DNA of 64,000 nucleotides from Tolypeutes matacus (Eukaryota > Chordata > Mammalia > Cingulata > Chlamyphoridae). The translations under genes and the position numbers were made by a program. Below the pieces are notes generated by a model that worked only from the letters and a program-made list of their open reading frames with translations, searched no databases and was not told the origin of the DNA. Each line of letters opens with the position of its first letter. The first letter of the stretch is position 1. The stretch is from the NCBI GenBank assembly GCA_026826555.1, contig JAKSZT010053764.1, forward strand, positions 15,186,213 through 15,250,212, written 5' to 3'. Shown here in pieces: positions 46,488-58,356 of this stretch.

Positions 46488-46676
46488 TTTTTTTTTTTTT
46501 TTAAAGATTTATTTATTTATTTATTCATTATCCCCCCCCTTGCTGCTTGTGCTCGCCAGGTCAGCCAACCACGCCGTGCGGGCGGACCCGCCCCCACCAG
46601 GAGGCCCCAGGAACCGAACCCAGGGCCTCCCATATGGTAAACGGGAGCCCCACTGATTGAGCCACAGCCGCTTCCC
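46488..46676 (-). mobile_element. tRNA-derived SINE in L1 ORF2
   Basis: DAS-like monomer; the duplication 'cctgttattgatttct' is at 46472-46487 and 46677-46692. Confidence 0.95.
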
Positions 46677-47082
46677 CCTGTTATTGATTTCTAGTTTCAT
46701 TCCATTATGATTTGAGAAGGTGCTTTGTATAATTTCAATCTTTTTATATTTATTGAGAGCTGTATTGTGACCTAACATGTGGTCTATCCTGGAGAAAGAT
46801 CCATGGGCATGTGAGAAGAATGTATAACCCGCTGAGTTTGGATGCAGTGTTCTGTATATGTCTGTTAGGTTTAACTTGTTTATCATATTGTTCAATTTCT
46901 CTGTTTCCTTGTTGATCTTCTGTCTAGTTGTTCTATCTAATGATGTGAGAGGGGTGTTGAAGTCTCCACCAATTATGGTAGAGGTGTCTATTTCTCCCTT
47001 CAGTTTTGCCAGAGTTTGTCTCATATATTTTGGGGCACCCTGGTTAGGTGCGTAGATATTTATGACTGTTATATCTTCCTGG

Positions 47083-47136
47083 AGGATCGTCTCTTTTATT
47101 AATATATTGAGGATCGTCTCTTTTATTAATATATAA
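47083..47136 (-). repeat. 27-bp in-frame tandem duplication in the L1 endonuclease
   Basis: Two 27-base units at 47083-47109 and 47110-47136 (the second diverges in its last two bases) add nine residues without changing the frame. The L1 at 1 has one unit (about 700-726). Confidence 0.9.
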
Positions 47137-47509
47137 TGGCCTTCCGCATCTCTTATCACTTTTTTTGCATTTGAAGTCTGTTTTGTCTGATATTAGTATA
47201 GCTACCTACCCCTGCTCTTTTCCGTTTACTATTTGCATGGAGTATCTTTTTCCAACCTTTTATTTTCAGCCAGTTTGTATCCTTGGGTCTGAGGTGAGTT
47301 TCTTGTAAGCAGCATATGGATGGCTCATGTTTTTTTATCCATTTTGTCAGCTTGTATCTTTTGACTGGGGAATTTAATCCATTCATATTCAATGATATTA
47401 CTGAAAATGCACTATTTATTTCCTCCATTGTATTCTTTGGTTTTCATATGTCATCATATTTTTGTCTCTCTTTTTACTCTTTTGGTTATCCTTTCTGCTT
47501 TTCTTTCTT

Positions 47510-48692
47510 CTATACTCTCCTCCAAGCCTCTCTCTCCTGTCTTTTTCTTTCAGTTTCCAAGGCTTCCTTTAATATTTCCTGCAAAGATGGATTCTTTTTT
47601 GCAAACTCTCTTAGTTTCTGTTTGTTTGTGAATACTTTATATTCACCTTCATATTTGAAGGACAGTTTTGCTGGATAAAGAATTCTGGGCTGGCAGTTTT
47701 TCTCTTTCAGTTTCCTAATTGTATCATACCACTGTCTTCTCGCCTCCATGGTTTCTGAAGAGAAATCTGCACTAAGTCTTACTGGATGTCCTTTGTATGT
47801 GATCGTTTGCTTCTCTCCTGCTGCTCTGAGAATTTTCTCTTTTTCTTTTACATTTGACATTCTGAATAATATGTGTCTTGGTGTAGGTCTATTTGGATTT
47901 ATTCTCATTGGGGTACGGTATGCTTCTTGGACATGCAAGTTCATTTCTTTCGTGAGAGTTGGGAAATTTTCAGCTATTATTTCCTCAAATACTCTTTCTG
48001 CCCCTTTTCCTTTCTCTTCTCCTTCTGGAACTCCCATGACACGTATGTTCTTGTGTTTTGTGTTGTCATTCAACTCTCTGAGCCCTGCTCAATTTTATCC
48101 ATTCTTTTCTCTCTCTGTTCTTTCCTCTCTTCAATTTTAGCAGCTCTGTCTTTGGTATCACTTATTCTTTCTTCCATCATTTCGAGTCTGCCGTTGTATC
48201 CCTCAAATGTATTTTTTTTTTTTTAAGATTTTTTATTTATTTATTCATTTATCCCCCCCTTGCTGCTTGTGCTCGCTGGGTCAGCTAACCACGCCATGTG
48301 GGCGGGCTTACCTTCACCAGGAGGCCCCGGGAACCGAACCTAGGGCCTCCCATATGGTAAACGGGAGCCCTACTGATTGAGCCACAGCCGCTTCCCTCAA
48401 ATGTATTTTTGACTTCACCTATTGTGTCTTTCATTCCCATGAACTCCGTTACTTTTCTGTTCTGGATTTCAAATTCTTCTTTGCGTTCGCTCAATGTCTT
48501 CTTGATGTCATTTATCTCTTTAACTATATTCTCTTTCATCTCATTAATTTGATTTTGGAAATTTGTGCTCATCTCACTGATTAGTTCTCTCAAATTCTAC
48601 ATCTCTTCTGGGACTTTGCTGTATTCCTTTTCTTGAGCCATGTCTTCTATTTTCTTAGTATGGCTCATAATTTTTTGCTGGTGTTTAGGCAT
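47510..48692 (-). pseudogene. L1 ORF1 (RNA-binding chaperone), disrupted
   Basis: Start ATG at 48692 on the minus strand. A TAG interrupts about 30 codons later. A heptad-rich, charged stretch (about 48593-48400) is the expected coiled coil, followed by the SINE at 48217-48394. The RNA-recognition and C-terminal domains are open from 48073 to the stop at 47510 (187 codons; RNPTPRHI-like core as NPNRPTPRHI). Removing the SINE gives a typical ORF1 length of roughly 330 residues. The frame through 48217-48073 was not checked base by base. Confidence 0.88.
48217..48394 (-). mobile_element. tRNA-derived SINE in L1 ORF1
   Basis: DAS-like monomer; the duplication 'cctcaaatgtattttt' is at 48201-48216 and 48395-48410. 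Confidence 0.95.
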
Positions 48693-49735
48693 CTGGTTAG
48701 TTTGTATTTTACTTAGATCCTCTATCTCTTTCTCTTTTATGGGGTTTTATTGGCAGGAGGCTGTGAGTTACCACAGCTCTTTGATTTTTGGCTCAACCTA
48801 GATTGTTAGGATTGTTCTGCTGGTTGCTCAAAACTGGGCACTGGACCCAGTAATTGGTTGTAGAGTCGTTTCCTAGGGCCTTGGGCAGGGAGGCTATAGA
48901 GGCCAGGAAAAGCCTCTCTTACTTATTAATTTTCTTATTTGCACTTCCTTTGTCTGCCAGGAGATGGCGCTTCTTGGCAGCTCTCAATTCAATGCCTGGT
49001 CAGAGCATATTTGTTGTGACACAGACCAGATCAATGTGATAGAGCTTCCTGTCTGGGGGACTAAGAGCCCTGTGATTCAAACTTTCTGAGACAGTTCTCC
49101 TGACTTCTCTGGTAGCGCCCCCCCTTTTCCCAGCTAGGAAATATTTCTCCTCCCTTCTGAATCCTCAACAATCAGTCCCTGTTAGAGGAGGAGGAGATTG
49201 GGAGGTTTGTAAATCTTTAGCCCCTTGCAGGCTCCAAGGCAAACAATGGCTCAGCCCCACCCGGCCTGGAAGGGCTCTCGGGACAGGGCAGACCAAACCT
49301 GGGAGTCCAAAGCAGGGTCAGCCCCAGGCTCTCTCTCCCCTTTCCCCTGGAGTTCTCAACAATTAGTCCAGGCTAGAAGAGAGGGAGTTTGTAAGGGTCG
49401 GATTTCTCCAGTCCTTCTAGGCTCCCAGGGCAAACCACCGTGTGGAAGGGTCCGTGGGCCTCCGCAGCCCAAATTTACAGGTCAGAACCTGAGTTAGCCT
49501 AAGGCTGTGTCCCTCTCTCTCCCCTTTCCGGGAATGGTAGATCTCTGGAGTCCCCTTTGTCTGTGGTCGCAGGCCCAGAGGCCCAAGAATTCTGAAGAGT
49601 GTGGGGGAGGGTGCCGGCAGCAGCAGAAGCTGCTACTTCCTACTTACGGTTCTGTTGTTGTGATTTCCCTCTTCTGTCCCTCTCTCCTCTGGGTGGTGTG
49701 CAGCCTTCACCTGCTGTCCTAAACCCTAGAAGATA
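48693..49735 (-). promoter_or_regulatory. L1 5' UTR / promoter region
   Basis: About 1 kb upstream of ORF1, GC-richer than the rest of the element with scattered CpG. In mammalian L1s this region holds the internal RNA polymerase II promoter. I did not see tandem monomers of the rodent type. Confidence 0.6.
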
Positions 49736-50701
49736 TATTTAGGGGCTGGTGGTGGGTCTTAAAGGAGATAAGAGGAGGACTGAGATGGATTACTGATGTT
49801 TAATGTATGGAGAAGTTTTAATTATCTTTACTGTAAAAGTGTGGAAATGTACAGAGTTTATGGTAACATTTATAGTAACAGATGATTTATAAATGGCAAT
49901 GTGGCTGAATGTAGTAGTCTAGGTATGTAAATGCCAATTGACAGAAAGCTAGAGAATAATCTAGGCACTAAATAGCATCCAGAAGTGGATGAGAATTGTG
50001 GTTTATGGTACAGAGTGTCCTTGGTGAGCTATAGCAGATATACATCATTATTGCAGGGTGGTGGGAATGTGGAGAACATGGGAAAAATACAACTTGAGTG
50101 AATTATTGACTGTGGTTAACAGTAATAATGTAATATTCATGCATCTATGCCAAAGATGTACTGTGTTGATAATGGTGGAGTATGGAAAAAGTGTGACAAA
50201 TGGATGCTATGGACCTGGCAATAACCTGATAATATCTCATAATCTGTAACAAATGTTCTACCACTCTGTGGTGTGTTGCTAGAGGGGTGTTGTTTGGCAA
50301 TTTTGCACATGTACATGATTGTTTTGTAAGTTTACAATTTCTGTCATTAAAATATATTTAAAAAATAATAATAGGGTGGGTTGGGGAAAAAATACATCAA
50401 AAATACACTATAAGGACTATAGTTAGTAGTAAGATTTTGACAATATTCTTTCATAATTTGTAACAAATATCTCCCAACAATGCAAGGTGTTGGTGGTGGG
50501 TTGATGTATGGGACCCCTGTATGATGTTATGCATGTTTGCTTTGGAAGTTCACAACTTTTACTATACACTTATTGTTTATGTATATTCATGTATAAATGA
50601 TATAAAAATAATAATTATAATAATAGGTTGGGGTGGGGGAAAATACTTTGGTTAGTAATATTTTGAGGATGCTCTTTAGTCATTAGTTAAAAATGTTTCA
50701 A

Positions 50702-50852
50702 GGGAGCAGAGGTGGCTCAAGCATTTGGGCATCTCCCTCCCACATCAGAGGTCTCACGTTCAGCTCCCAGTGCTTCCTAAAAAAAAGAGAAAAAGAATCC
50801 AGAAAGATGAATAGACACAGCAAGTGCAAACAACAAAGAGGGTGGGGAGAAA

Positions 50853-50883
<31 letters not shown>

Positions 50884-50890
50884 AAAATCT
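50702..50890 (+). mobile_element. Second-unit type SINE
   Basis: Begins 'agggagcagaggtggctcaa' and ends in an (aaat)n tail. 'gtttca' of the surrounding L1 3' UTR flanks this and the next element together (50695 and 51376). Confidence 0.85.
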
Positions 50891-50892
50891 TA

Positions 50893-51372
50893 AGGGAAGC
50901 GGATGTGGCTCAAGCAACTGGGCTCCCACCTACCATATGGGAGGTCACTGCTTTGGATCCTGGTGCCTCCTAAAGAAGACAATGAGCTGGTGCAATGGGC
51001 AGGTGCGGCAAGCTGACACAACAAAAGACACAAGAAGAAAAAAAACCATTATGAGAGACACAACAAAGCAGGGAGCAGAGGTTCCCGGTGCCTCCTAAAG
51101 AATATAGCAAGGTGACGCGATGGGAAGGCACAGGCAAGCTGGTTCAACAAGATGACATAACGAGATGCGGGGAGGGAAAACAATGATAGACACAACAAAA
51201 GCAGGGAGCAGAGGAGGCTTAAGAGATTAGGCTCCTCCCTCCCACATCAGAGGTCCAAGCTTGGGCTCCTGGTGCTTCCTAAAGAAACAAGGAAGAGGAA
51301 CAGACAGAGCAAGTGAAAAACAACAAGGGGGTGAGGAGAAATAAATAAAATAAATCTTAAAAAAAAAAAAAA
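50893..51372 (+). mobile_element. Dimeric SINE with internal tandem duplication (trimer-like)
   Basis: A first unit (A box 'tggctcaagcaactggg') is followed by two copies of the 'acacaacaaa(a)gcagggagcagagg' module (about 51058-51083 and 51191-51214), each leading to a 'tgcctcctaaag' or 'tgcttcctaaag' piece. Other dimers have one such module. Confidence 0.85.
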
Positions 51373-51796
51373 AAAGTTTCACAATGCAAGGTACTGGTGG
51401 TAGGGTAAGGGATGAAAGCCCTGTATGATGTTATGTATGTTTGTTTTGTAAATTCACAACTATTACTATACACTTATTGTTTATGTATGTTTATGTATGA
51501 GTGATATACTTCAATATTTTTTTTTTAAATGGAAAAAAAAAAAAATCAAATAGCCATACCAATATTTGCTAAAACAAAGAGGAATTTAGCTCTTGTATGT
51601 CTGGAGCAGAGACAACGTAACTTTCAGTCTTTTTGGGGTTAATAATATTCTTGTTTTTCTATCAGATTTGAACTGATCAATTCATCAATTGACTGAGAAA
51701 GCCAAGATAGCATGAGAAGAAAAACATGCAATAACTGTAATAACCAGAGGAAAATATTTTTGAGATTTTGAAGCATGTGTCTCAAAAGAGCAGCCA

Positions 51797-51977
51797 GGGG
51801 AAGTGGCTGTGGCTCAATCAGTAGGGCTCCCTTTACCCTATGGGAGGCCCCGGGTTCGGTTCCCGGGGCCTCCTGGTGAAGGCAAGCCCGCCCGCACGGC
51901 GTGGTTAGCTGACCCAGCGAGCACAAGCAGCAAGGGGGGGATAAATGAATAAATTAAAAAAAAAAAAAAAAAAAAAT
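51797..51977 (+). mobile_element. tRNA-derived SINE (DAS-like monomer)
   Basis: Young-looking monomer; 'cagcca' flanks at 51791-51796 and 51979-51984. Confidence 0.92.
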
Positions 51978-52149
51978 CAGCCAGAAAAGAGCAGTGGAAA
52001 GGGAGTTATAGAACCAGATGTGGTAACAAGCGTCTTCAAACTGTAGCAGTGGATTCGATTCCACTACCCTGGGAGAAGGGTGTAAATGATGGACCAGAAA
52101 AAACTTCTTTAATTATGCAGCTAAAAATCATTTTAAAATTGGGCCAGTA

Positions 52150-52630
52150 TTGGTGGAAGGCCAGCTTTGAGTTAAGCCTGGGTGATTGAGGGGTTACGAT
52201 GTAGAAATACAGAAAAAAGCAGCATAGGCTCCAGACGCCCTCTAACGAAAGAGATGAAGGTTGGGGTTCTCCTAATAGCAAGCGTATGTTGGTGGAATGC
52301 CAACTGAGTCCCACGCCTGCCAAACGGAGAGAGGAAGGTATTAACAAAATGGCCACACCACACCACCCGCATGTGTGCCACCCAGTCCAGCTCTGGCTCT
52401 CGCGAGATCTCTGAGAGCAGTACCCAATCCCGCATCCTTACCTGCGAGTCCCACCCTCTCCCTCTCTGGACGGTAATTGCGACAGTCGCAGCACATGCGA
52501 AAGAGAAATTGTCAACGTGAATGATTTAATAATACAAATTAAAAGAGCATTCCAAAGTCTTCCCGCAAAAACTCTAGGCGATCGTGGCAACCTTGCAAGT
52601 TCATCCAAACATGAGGAAAACACAATTCCA
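52150..52630. promoter_or_regulatory. CpG-rich promoter-like block P3 with palindromic CGCG element
   Basis: Local CpG enrichment with the perfect palindrome TCTCGCGAGA at 52398-52407, a known core element of many housekeeping promoters. A YY1-like AAAATGGCC lies at about 52347-52355, roughly 45 bases away. No coding start with a recognised product is seen. The sequence does not align clearly with P1 or P2. A transcript in either direction is possible, since the main element is symmetric. Confidence 0.6.
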
Positions 52631-52965
52631 ATCTTAGTCTAATACTTCCAGAAAGAAAGGCGAGACAAAAACAAAATACTTCTCAACTTTTTGTGAGGCT
52701 GTTATAGCACTGATTAGAAAACCTGCCGAGGATAGCAAGTGAAAGGAAAATTATATGCTGATTTTGTTCATGGACGTAGATGCAAAACTTCCAAAGCAAA
52801 ATATTAACCAAATCTAGTATTACATAAAAAGAATTCTAGGTTATGAGGAAGTTAAAGTGTTTTAACAGAAAGTAAATTATGATTAATAGGTTAATGGAAA
52901 AAATTCACTTCCATAAATATAGAAGAAATTATTAAATTCATCTATTCATAATAACTCATTATTAT
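52631..52965. other. No gene seen; AT-rich flank of P3
   Basis: Unassigned AT-rich sequence between the CpG block and the tandem duplication. Confidence 0.4.
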
Positions 52966-53154
52966 GATAATCAGGGCAGGCTAAACATTTGCTATATTAG
53001 AAACCATGCACGTGTCCCCAGACCTAGTTTTTCTCCCTAGGTCTGGTTTTTAGAATGCTGGTGATAAACTAAGCCTGATTTATTATATGACCATCCTATA
53101 TGGGAAAAGATTGTAACTTTGGGTATCTTTGGTCAACCTTAAGAGATATAGCAG

Positions 53155-53622
53155 AGGGATGAATGTGGCTCGGGTGGTTGGGTGTCTGTCTCCCATATGG
53201 AGGGACCTGGGTTCAACCCCCAGCACCTCCCGGTAAAAAGGAAAAAAAAAGAAAAATATAGAAGGCGTGTGAGCTGCCAGGCCCCATCCGCGGGTACGCC
53301 GCCAGGCCCCGTACGCAGGTGTTCTGCCAGGCCCCGCAAGCCATGCAACAAGATGATGACATAACAGGAGAGTAACACAAGGGAGAGCCAGGACAAGACG
53401 CACCGAAAAACTGGGAACTAATGTGGTGTAGGCGGTAGTAGGACACCTCTCTCCCACATCGGAGGTTCCAAGGATTGAATCCCAGTGAAGACAGGAGAAG
53501 GATAAAAGAGAGGGCAAGAAATGGACACAGAGAGTTGCCCAGCGAATGGACACAGAAACAGCAAAAATGGGGGGGGGGGGCGGTAACAATGGATAAAAGT
53601 AAATAAATAAATCTTTAAAAAA
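53155..53622 (+). mobile_element. Composite SINE with GC minisatellite (unit 1)
   Basis: Short monomer (B box 'gggttcaacccccagc'), A-rich linker, three 'gccaggcccc' repeats (53273-53343), second tRNA-like unit (near 53410-53490) and (aaat)n tail. Confidence 0.9.
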
Positions 53623-54058
53623 TGTATAGGGGAGGAAAATATGGACTATAGTTGGTAGTAATACTTTGATGATGCTCTTTCATGATTTGTTAACAGATGT
53701 TTCACAACAATGCAGGGTGTTTGTAGGGGGGGGTGATGTGTGGGAGCCCTGTATGACGTTATGCATGTTCGTTTTGTAAGATTACTGAACACTTATAGTT
53801 TATCTATGTTCATGTATGAATGATAAACTTCAGTAAATTGTTTTTAAAAAAATATATATATATATATATAGGGTGTGAATATTCTCGCTGTCCTGATTTT
53901 GTGATAATCAGGGTAGGCTAAACATTTGCTGTATTAGAAACCATGCATGTTTCCCCAGACCTAGTTTTTCTCCCTCAGTCTGATTTTTAGAATGCTGGTG
54001 ATAAACCAAGCCTGACCATCCTGTATGGGAAATGACTGTAACTCTAGGTATCTTTGGT

Positions 54059-54545
54059 CAAATGGTTGGGCGTCCATCTCCCATATGGAGGGACCTGTGT
54101 TCAATCCCTGGGACCTCCCGGTAAAAATTAAGAAAAATATAGAAGGTGCGGGGGCTGCCAGGCCCCATGCATGAGTGCACCGTCAGGCCCTGCAAGCGAG
54201 TGAGCCCCCCAGGCCCCACGTATGGTTGCACCGTCAGGCCCCGCCCAACCATGCAGCATCTAGCCATGCAGCAAGATGATGACGTAACAAGAGAGTTACA
54301 CAAGGGAGAGTCAAGATGAGACATGCCGAGAAACCAGGAACTAAGGTGGCCTAGGCAGTAGGACACCTCTCTCCCACATCGGAGTTTCCAAGTATCGAAT
54401 TATGGTGAAGACAGGAGAAGGATGAGAAGAGAGGGCAGGAAACAGACACAGAGAATTGCCCAGCAAATGGACACAAAAACAGCAGAAATGGGGGGTGGTG
54501 GTAGTTAAAAATGGATAAAAGTAAATAAATAAATAAATAAATAAT
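54059..54545 (+). mobile_element. Composite SINE with GC minisatellite (unit 2), A box deleted
   Basis: The same element as unit 1 by duplication. About 30 bases including the A box are missing at its 5' end (ggtcaaatggttgggcgtcc). The GC tract (54154-54255) has four repeats instead of three. Confidence 0.9.
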
Positions 54546-54815
54546 AGGGTGGGTTGGGGGGGAAATACAGCAAATGTAAGGTGTGGACTATAGTTAGTAC
54601 TGTAGTAGTATTTTGATCCTATTCTTTCATAATTTCTAACAAATGTTTCACAACAATGCAGGGTGTTGGTGGTGGGTGATGTATGGGAGCCCTGTATGAT
54701 GTTATGCATGTTTGTTTTGTAAGTTCATAACTTTCACTATACACTTATTGTTTATGTATGTTCATGTATGAATGATATACTTCAATTAAAAAAAAAAATA
54801 TATATATATATATAG

Positions 54816-55300
54816 GGGATTCCCATATACCCCCTCCCCTACCCCTCCAACACTTTCCCTCATTAACAACATCTTTCATTAGTGTGGTGAATTTATTTCA
54901 ATTGATGAATACATATTGAAGCATTGCTACTAATCATGGACTATAGTTTATATTATAGTTTACATTTTGCACCGCACAATTTTATAGGTTTTGACAAAAT
55001 GTATAATGGCCTGCATCCATCATTGCAATGTCATGTAGGACAATTCCAATGTCCCCAAGTACCCCATGTTACACCTATTCTTCCCTCTCCCTCTCTTCAG
55101 AACCTCTGGTGACCACTGCCTTTATATCAATGATACAAATTCTTACATTACTAGAATAACCATAAGTCTACTTAAATTCATAGTTGCATTCCCCCCTTAT
55201 GCTTATTCATTCCTCAATCTTGAGGATTTTGGGATGGTGATGCCCACTGTCTTTCTGACTGATAGGGGTCATGGACATTATTTCTTGAGTGCTTACTATG
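54816..55300 (-). mobile_element. L1 3' UTR, antisense
   Basis: 'ggggattcccatataccccc' followed by a long AT-rich text with 'ggactatagtttatattata' is L1 3' UTR-like in reverse orientation. Family assignment is tentative. Confidence 0.5.
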
Positions 55301-56480
55301 TGCTATGAACTATGCTATCTGTTGGATTCATAACTTTCAACATGATCTCCTGGTGCTCACGATCAACTCAAAGAACTAGATATTAAAGACTGTCCAAACT
55401 ATTATTAACAGTTGTGATAAATGCAACATGACAAAGTACAGGATGTTACTAAAGCATAAAATGGAAAGACCTAATCTAGTTTGGAAGGTTTGGGTAAGTT
55501 TCTGTGATAAGTTACAAATTAATGAGGGACCTGAATTGTAAGGAGGAATTGGTCAAGTGAGAAGTTGTGGAGAGGGCCTCGTGAGCAGAGGGAACATTAT
55601 GTGCAAAAATCCTGAGGTTGAATGGAACTCAGTGACTTCTAAGAATAGCAAAAAAGCCAGTGCTGTTGCTGCATTTTAAGCAAAGAGGAGAGTTGCCAAG
55701 ATGAATCTGGGAGGCAGATAGAACTCAGGACATTTAAGGCTATATGGGCAATGTTAAAGAACTGTGACTTCATTCTACCAGTAGAGAGAATTATTGACAT
55801 TTTTTTAAGCCAAGGAGTGGTCTGATTAAATTTCGGTTTTTATAATACTGTATCACTCTGTCTCAAATGGGGAATGGACATTGGCACATGTAAAAATGAA
55901 AACACCCGTGAAGAGATGATTGTAGGAGTCCAACCAATGATGAAGGCATTTTGAAGTCTAGCGGTGACAGTGAAGAAGTAAAGAAGCAAATAGATTCACA
56001 AAACATTTAGAAGGTAGGAATGGATTAGATGCTTGGAATGGATTAGATGTGTTGAGATGGTCAAGAGAGCTACCAAGCTTTCCTGAAGGAATCCAGATTC
56101 ATCCTACTCTTGCCAGGAAAACAAAAGATTTATATTCTCTGTCTGGAATAAAACTTTGGTAACCAGGAAGTGGAAAGTAAATACTGAAAGTTTGGTCAGT
56201 ATGAAACTCAACAGATGCAAATGCAGAGAGTCAGACAGGAGAAGGAAATGCCTGTTAAAGGAGCTAAGTAAAAGCTGTACAGCTTTTGGGGCTCTTGAGA
56301 AATCAGAGGAGTTAGAGGAGCTCTAGTTGGGACCTACTTTCTGCACTCAGCCCTGACTGCTCCCACACCATCACCAGGCACTCTCCTCTCTGTGGATTGA
56401 GCTCTGTTTTGTTCTGGCCTCTGAGTCTAAAGCACAGTGCCTCCTCACTCCCAATTAGACACAACTTTATTTCCTGGTTA
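55300..56480. other. Ancient interspersed repeat, unassigned; no gene
   Basis: Text such as 'gagcagagggaacattatgt', 'tgtgacttcattctaccagt' and 'agccaaggagtggtctgatt' matches the pattern of a very old mammalian-wide repeat. I cannot name it. No coding frame is present. Confidence 0.5.
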
Positions 56481-56720
56481 ATAGCTACCAGTTATTGAGC
56501 ATCCGCTGAGTGCCACAGGCTTCACTCTGCACAGAACCCACATTATCTCATTAATCCTTCTAACAATTTTGTGGGACAGGCATTATCATTATTTCCATCT
56601 TACCAGTGTGGAAAATGGGAAAACTGAAGGTCCAGGAGTTTAGGTGCCTTGCCCAATTTTACAATGACTGTAACTGGCAAAACTGGGGTTCTGATGCTGC
56701 CCTGTCCTACTCTAGAACCC
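56480..56720 (-). repeat. MIR SINE
   Basis: 'accagttattgagcatccgc', 'cacattatctcattaatcct' and 'gtaactggcaaaactggggt' follow the MIR reverse complement in order. Confidence 0.8.
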
Positions 56721-57119
56721 CCCCTTTTCAGGTGGTATGTCTCTGGTTTAGTCTCTCTGCTTCACCTCAGATTCTTACCTCAGCCTGTTTTTGCAAATAC
56801 AGTCTGGAAATATTACTTAATTTTCTGATGGTTTCCTTTTCCTAAGCATTTGGTTTGCCCTTCTTGACCCTGGACTACACCAGCTCCTAACTTTCCCCTG
56901 ATGGCTCACAGGAAGGGTCAGAGTCCCATATTTGAGAAAATAACCTCTGTCAACTTAACTTCACTCAGAACTATGAGGACAAGAGGATTAATTCTTGGTC
57001 AGCTTTGCTATTTATTCTGTTTGGTCATTTGTTGTTTTCCTGTTAGGTAAGTCTTTGGCTGCACTCTTGCTTTCCTCAAGACTCTTGTTAACATAAGCAC
57101 AGCTATTTCCAATAGAAAG

Positions 57120-57700
57120 GCCCACCCAAACTGGCGTTACAAAGGAGAAACAAGTCTCTCAGTGAGAAAGAGATTTATTGCAAGTGCACAAGCAAAGGAT
57201 TGGGGGAATCTTCCCAAAACCAGTTCAAAGTGAGAAGGGGGGCTAGGGTTTTTATAGGGGGAATAGGAGTTGAGGATTAAGTGATATATTCACTGTGTGA
57301 TACATTCCTGCCATAGGGGTGAAGACTCTGGAATTTTTTTTTTTAAACCAGGACTCCTAGGTTATCTCCTGTATGCAAAACTCCTGTTTGATGTCCCAAT
57401 TCACAGCCTTTTATCCCAGGGAAGCTGCAGATATCCTGGACTATAAAGTGCTCCTGATACCATTCTGTGGTTTTGCTGAGATGTTATCTTATTCATGACT
57501 TTCCTGGGAGTAGAACTGGGAAGTTCTGGTTATTGTCCTTCTAGGAACTAAGAACAAAGAGTAATCTACTAAGATTAGGTTAACAGAAAACCAGTTCAAC
57601 TAGATCTGGAGAGGGTATTTGAATTTTTCCGAGTTGCTTAAGAAAATAAATTTTTAATAAGCACATTTTCCAGCTATCAAGTCCCCCCTTGTGATTATAC
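57120..57700 (-). mobile_element. Probable ERV LTR
   Basis: The minus strand has AATAAA (caataaatctctttctcact, near 57180) about 50 bases from the edge. The layout fits R-U5. No target duplication was identified. Confidence 0.45.
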
Positions 57701-57711
57701 TCTTTGTTTTC

Positions 57712-58172
57712 TTTTTTTTTTTTAAGATTTATTTTATTTATTTATTCCCCCTTCCCCCCATTGTTTTGGGCTTGTTGTCTGCTTTCTGTGTGTTCTTCTG
57801 TGTCAGCTTGTCTTCTCTTTAGGTAGCACCGGTAACCGATCCTGGGACCTTCTGGAGTGGTAGAGAGGTGCTCAATCTATTGTGCCACATCAGTTCCCTG
57901 GTCTGCTGCATCTCTTACTGTCTCTCCATATCTCTTTTTGTTGCGTCATCTTGCTGCGCCAGCTCTCTGCGCAGGCTGGCACTCCTGCGCAGGCCAGCAC
58001 TCCGTGTGGGCCAGCACTCTGAGTGGGCCAGCACTCTATGTGGGCCGACTCTCCACTCAGGCCAGCTCGCTGTGCAGGTCAGCTTGCTTTCACCAGGAGG
58101 CCCCGGGAATTGAACCCTGGAACTCCTATTTGGTAGACAGGAGCCCAATCGCTTGAGCCACATCCATTTCCC
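57712..58172 (-). mobile_element. Dimeric SINE with six-copy internal repeat
   Basis: Two tRNA-like units in reverse orientation. The linker (57965-58080) consists of about six 'ggccagcactctgtgtg'-like repeats of 17-19 bases, the longest such array in the window. Confidence 0.9.
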
Positions 58173-58356
58173 GTCAATTAATTTTTAAAAAATTTTCCCC
58201 AATTTATTTTTTATCAATAAGCAATAGCCATGTTTTTATTTAAAAAATGACATACCAGAAGACAGGGTACATGTTTTTATGAATTACATTTTTAAATGTA
58301 TTTACTACATGACTCTTATACTGCAGGCAAGAGTTTTATTAAAACCTCTAAGATAG

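Larger units (their letters stand above)
49740..51530 (+). mobile_element. L1 3' UTR-type repeats, two in a row, split by SINEs
   Basis: The first ends at about 50365 with 'catgattgttttgtaagttt' and an A-rich run, like 11711-11850. The second (50376-50600, then 51374-51520) has 'aggactatagttagtagta' and 'ttcacaactattactataca', which recur at 53640, 54580 and, inverted, at 40520 and 63840. Two SINEs lie within. Confidence 0.7.
52966..54815 (+). repeat. Tandem duplication, two units of about 0.93 kb
   Basis: 'gataatcagggcaggctaaa' at 52966 recurs as 'gataatcagggtaggctaaa' at 53903. Both units then hold, in order, the same old flank, a composite SINE, an L1 3' end and a (ta)n run. The joined order proves a direct tandem duplication rather than independent insertions. 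Confidence 0.93.

Noticed and set aside
52010..52070. tRNA B box at 'ggattcgattccac'
   Set aside because: No A box at a suitable distance and no cloverleaf could be folded by eye.
57965..58080. CRISPR-like array in the repeated linker
   Set aside because: Units of 17-19 bases are contiguous and imperfect, with no unique spacers; it is a minisatellite inside a SINE.
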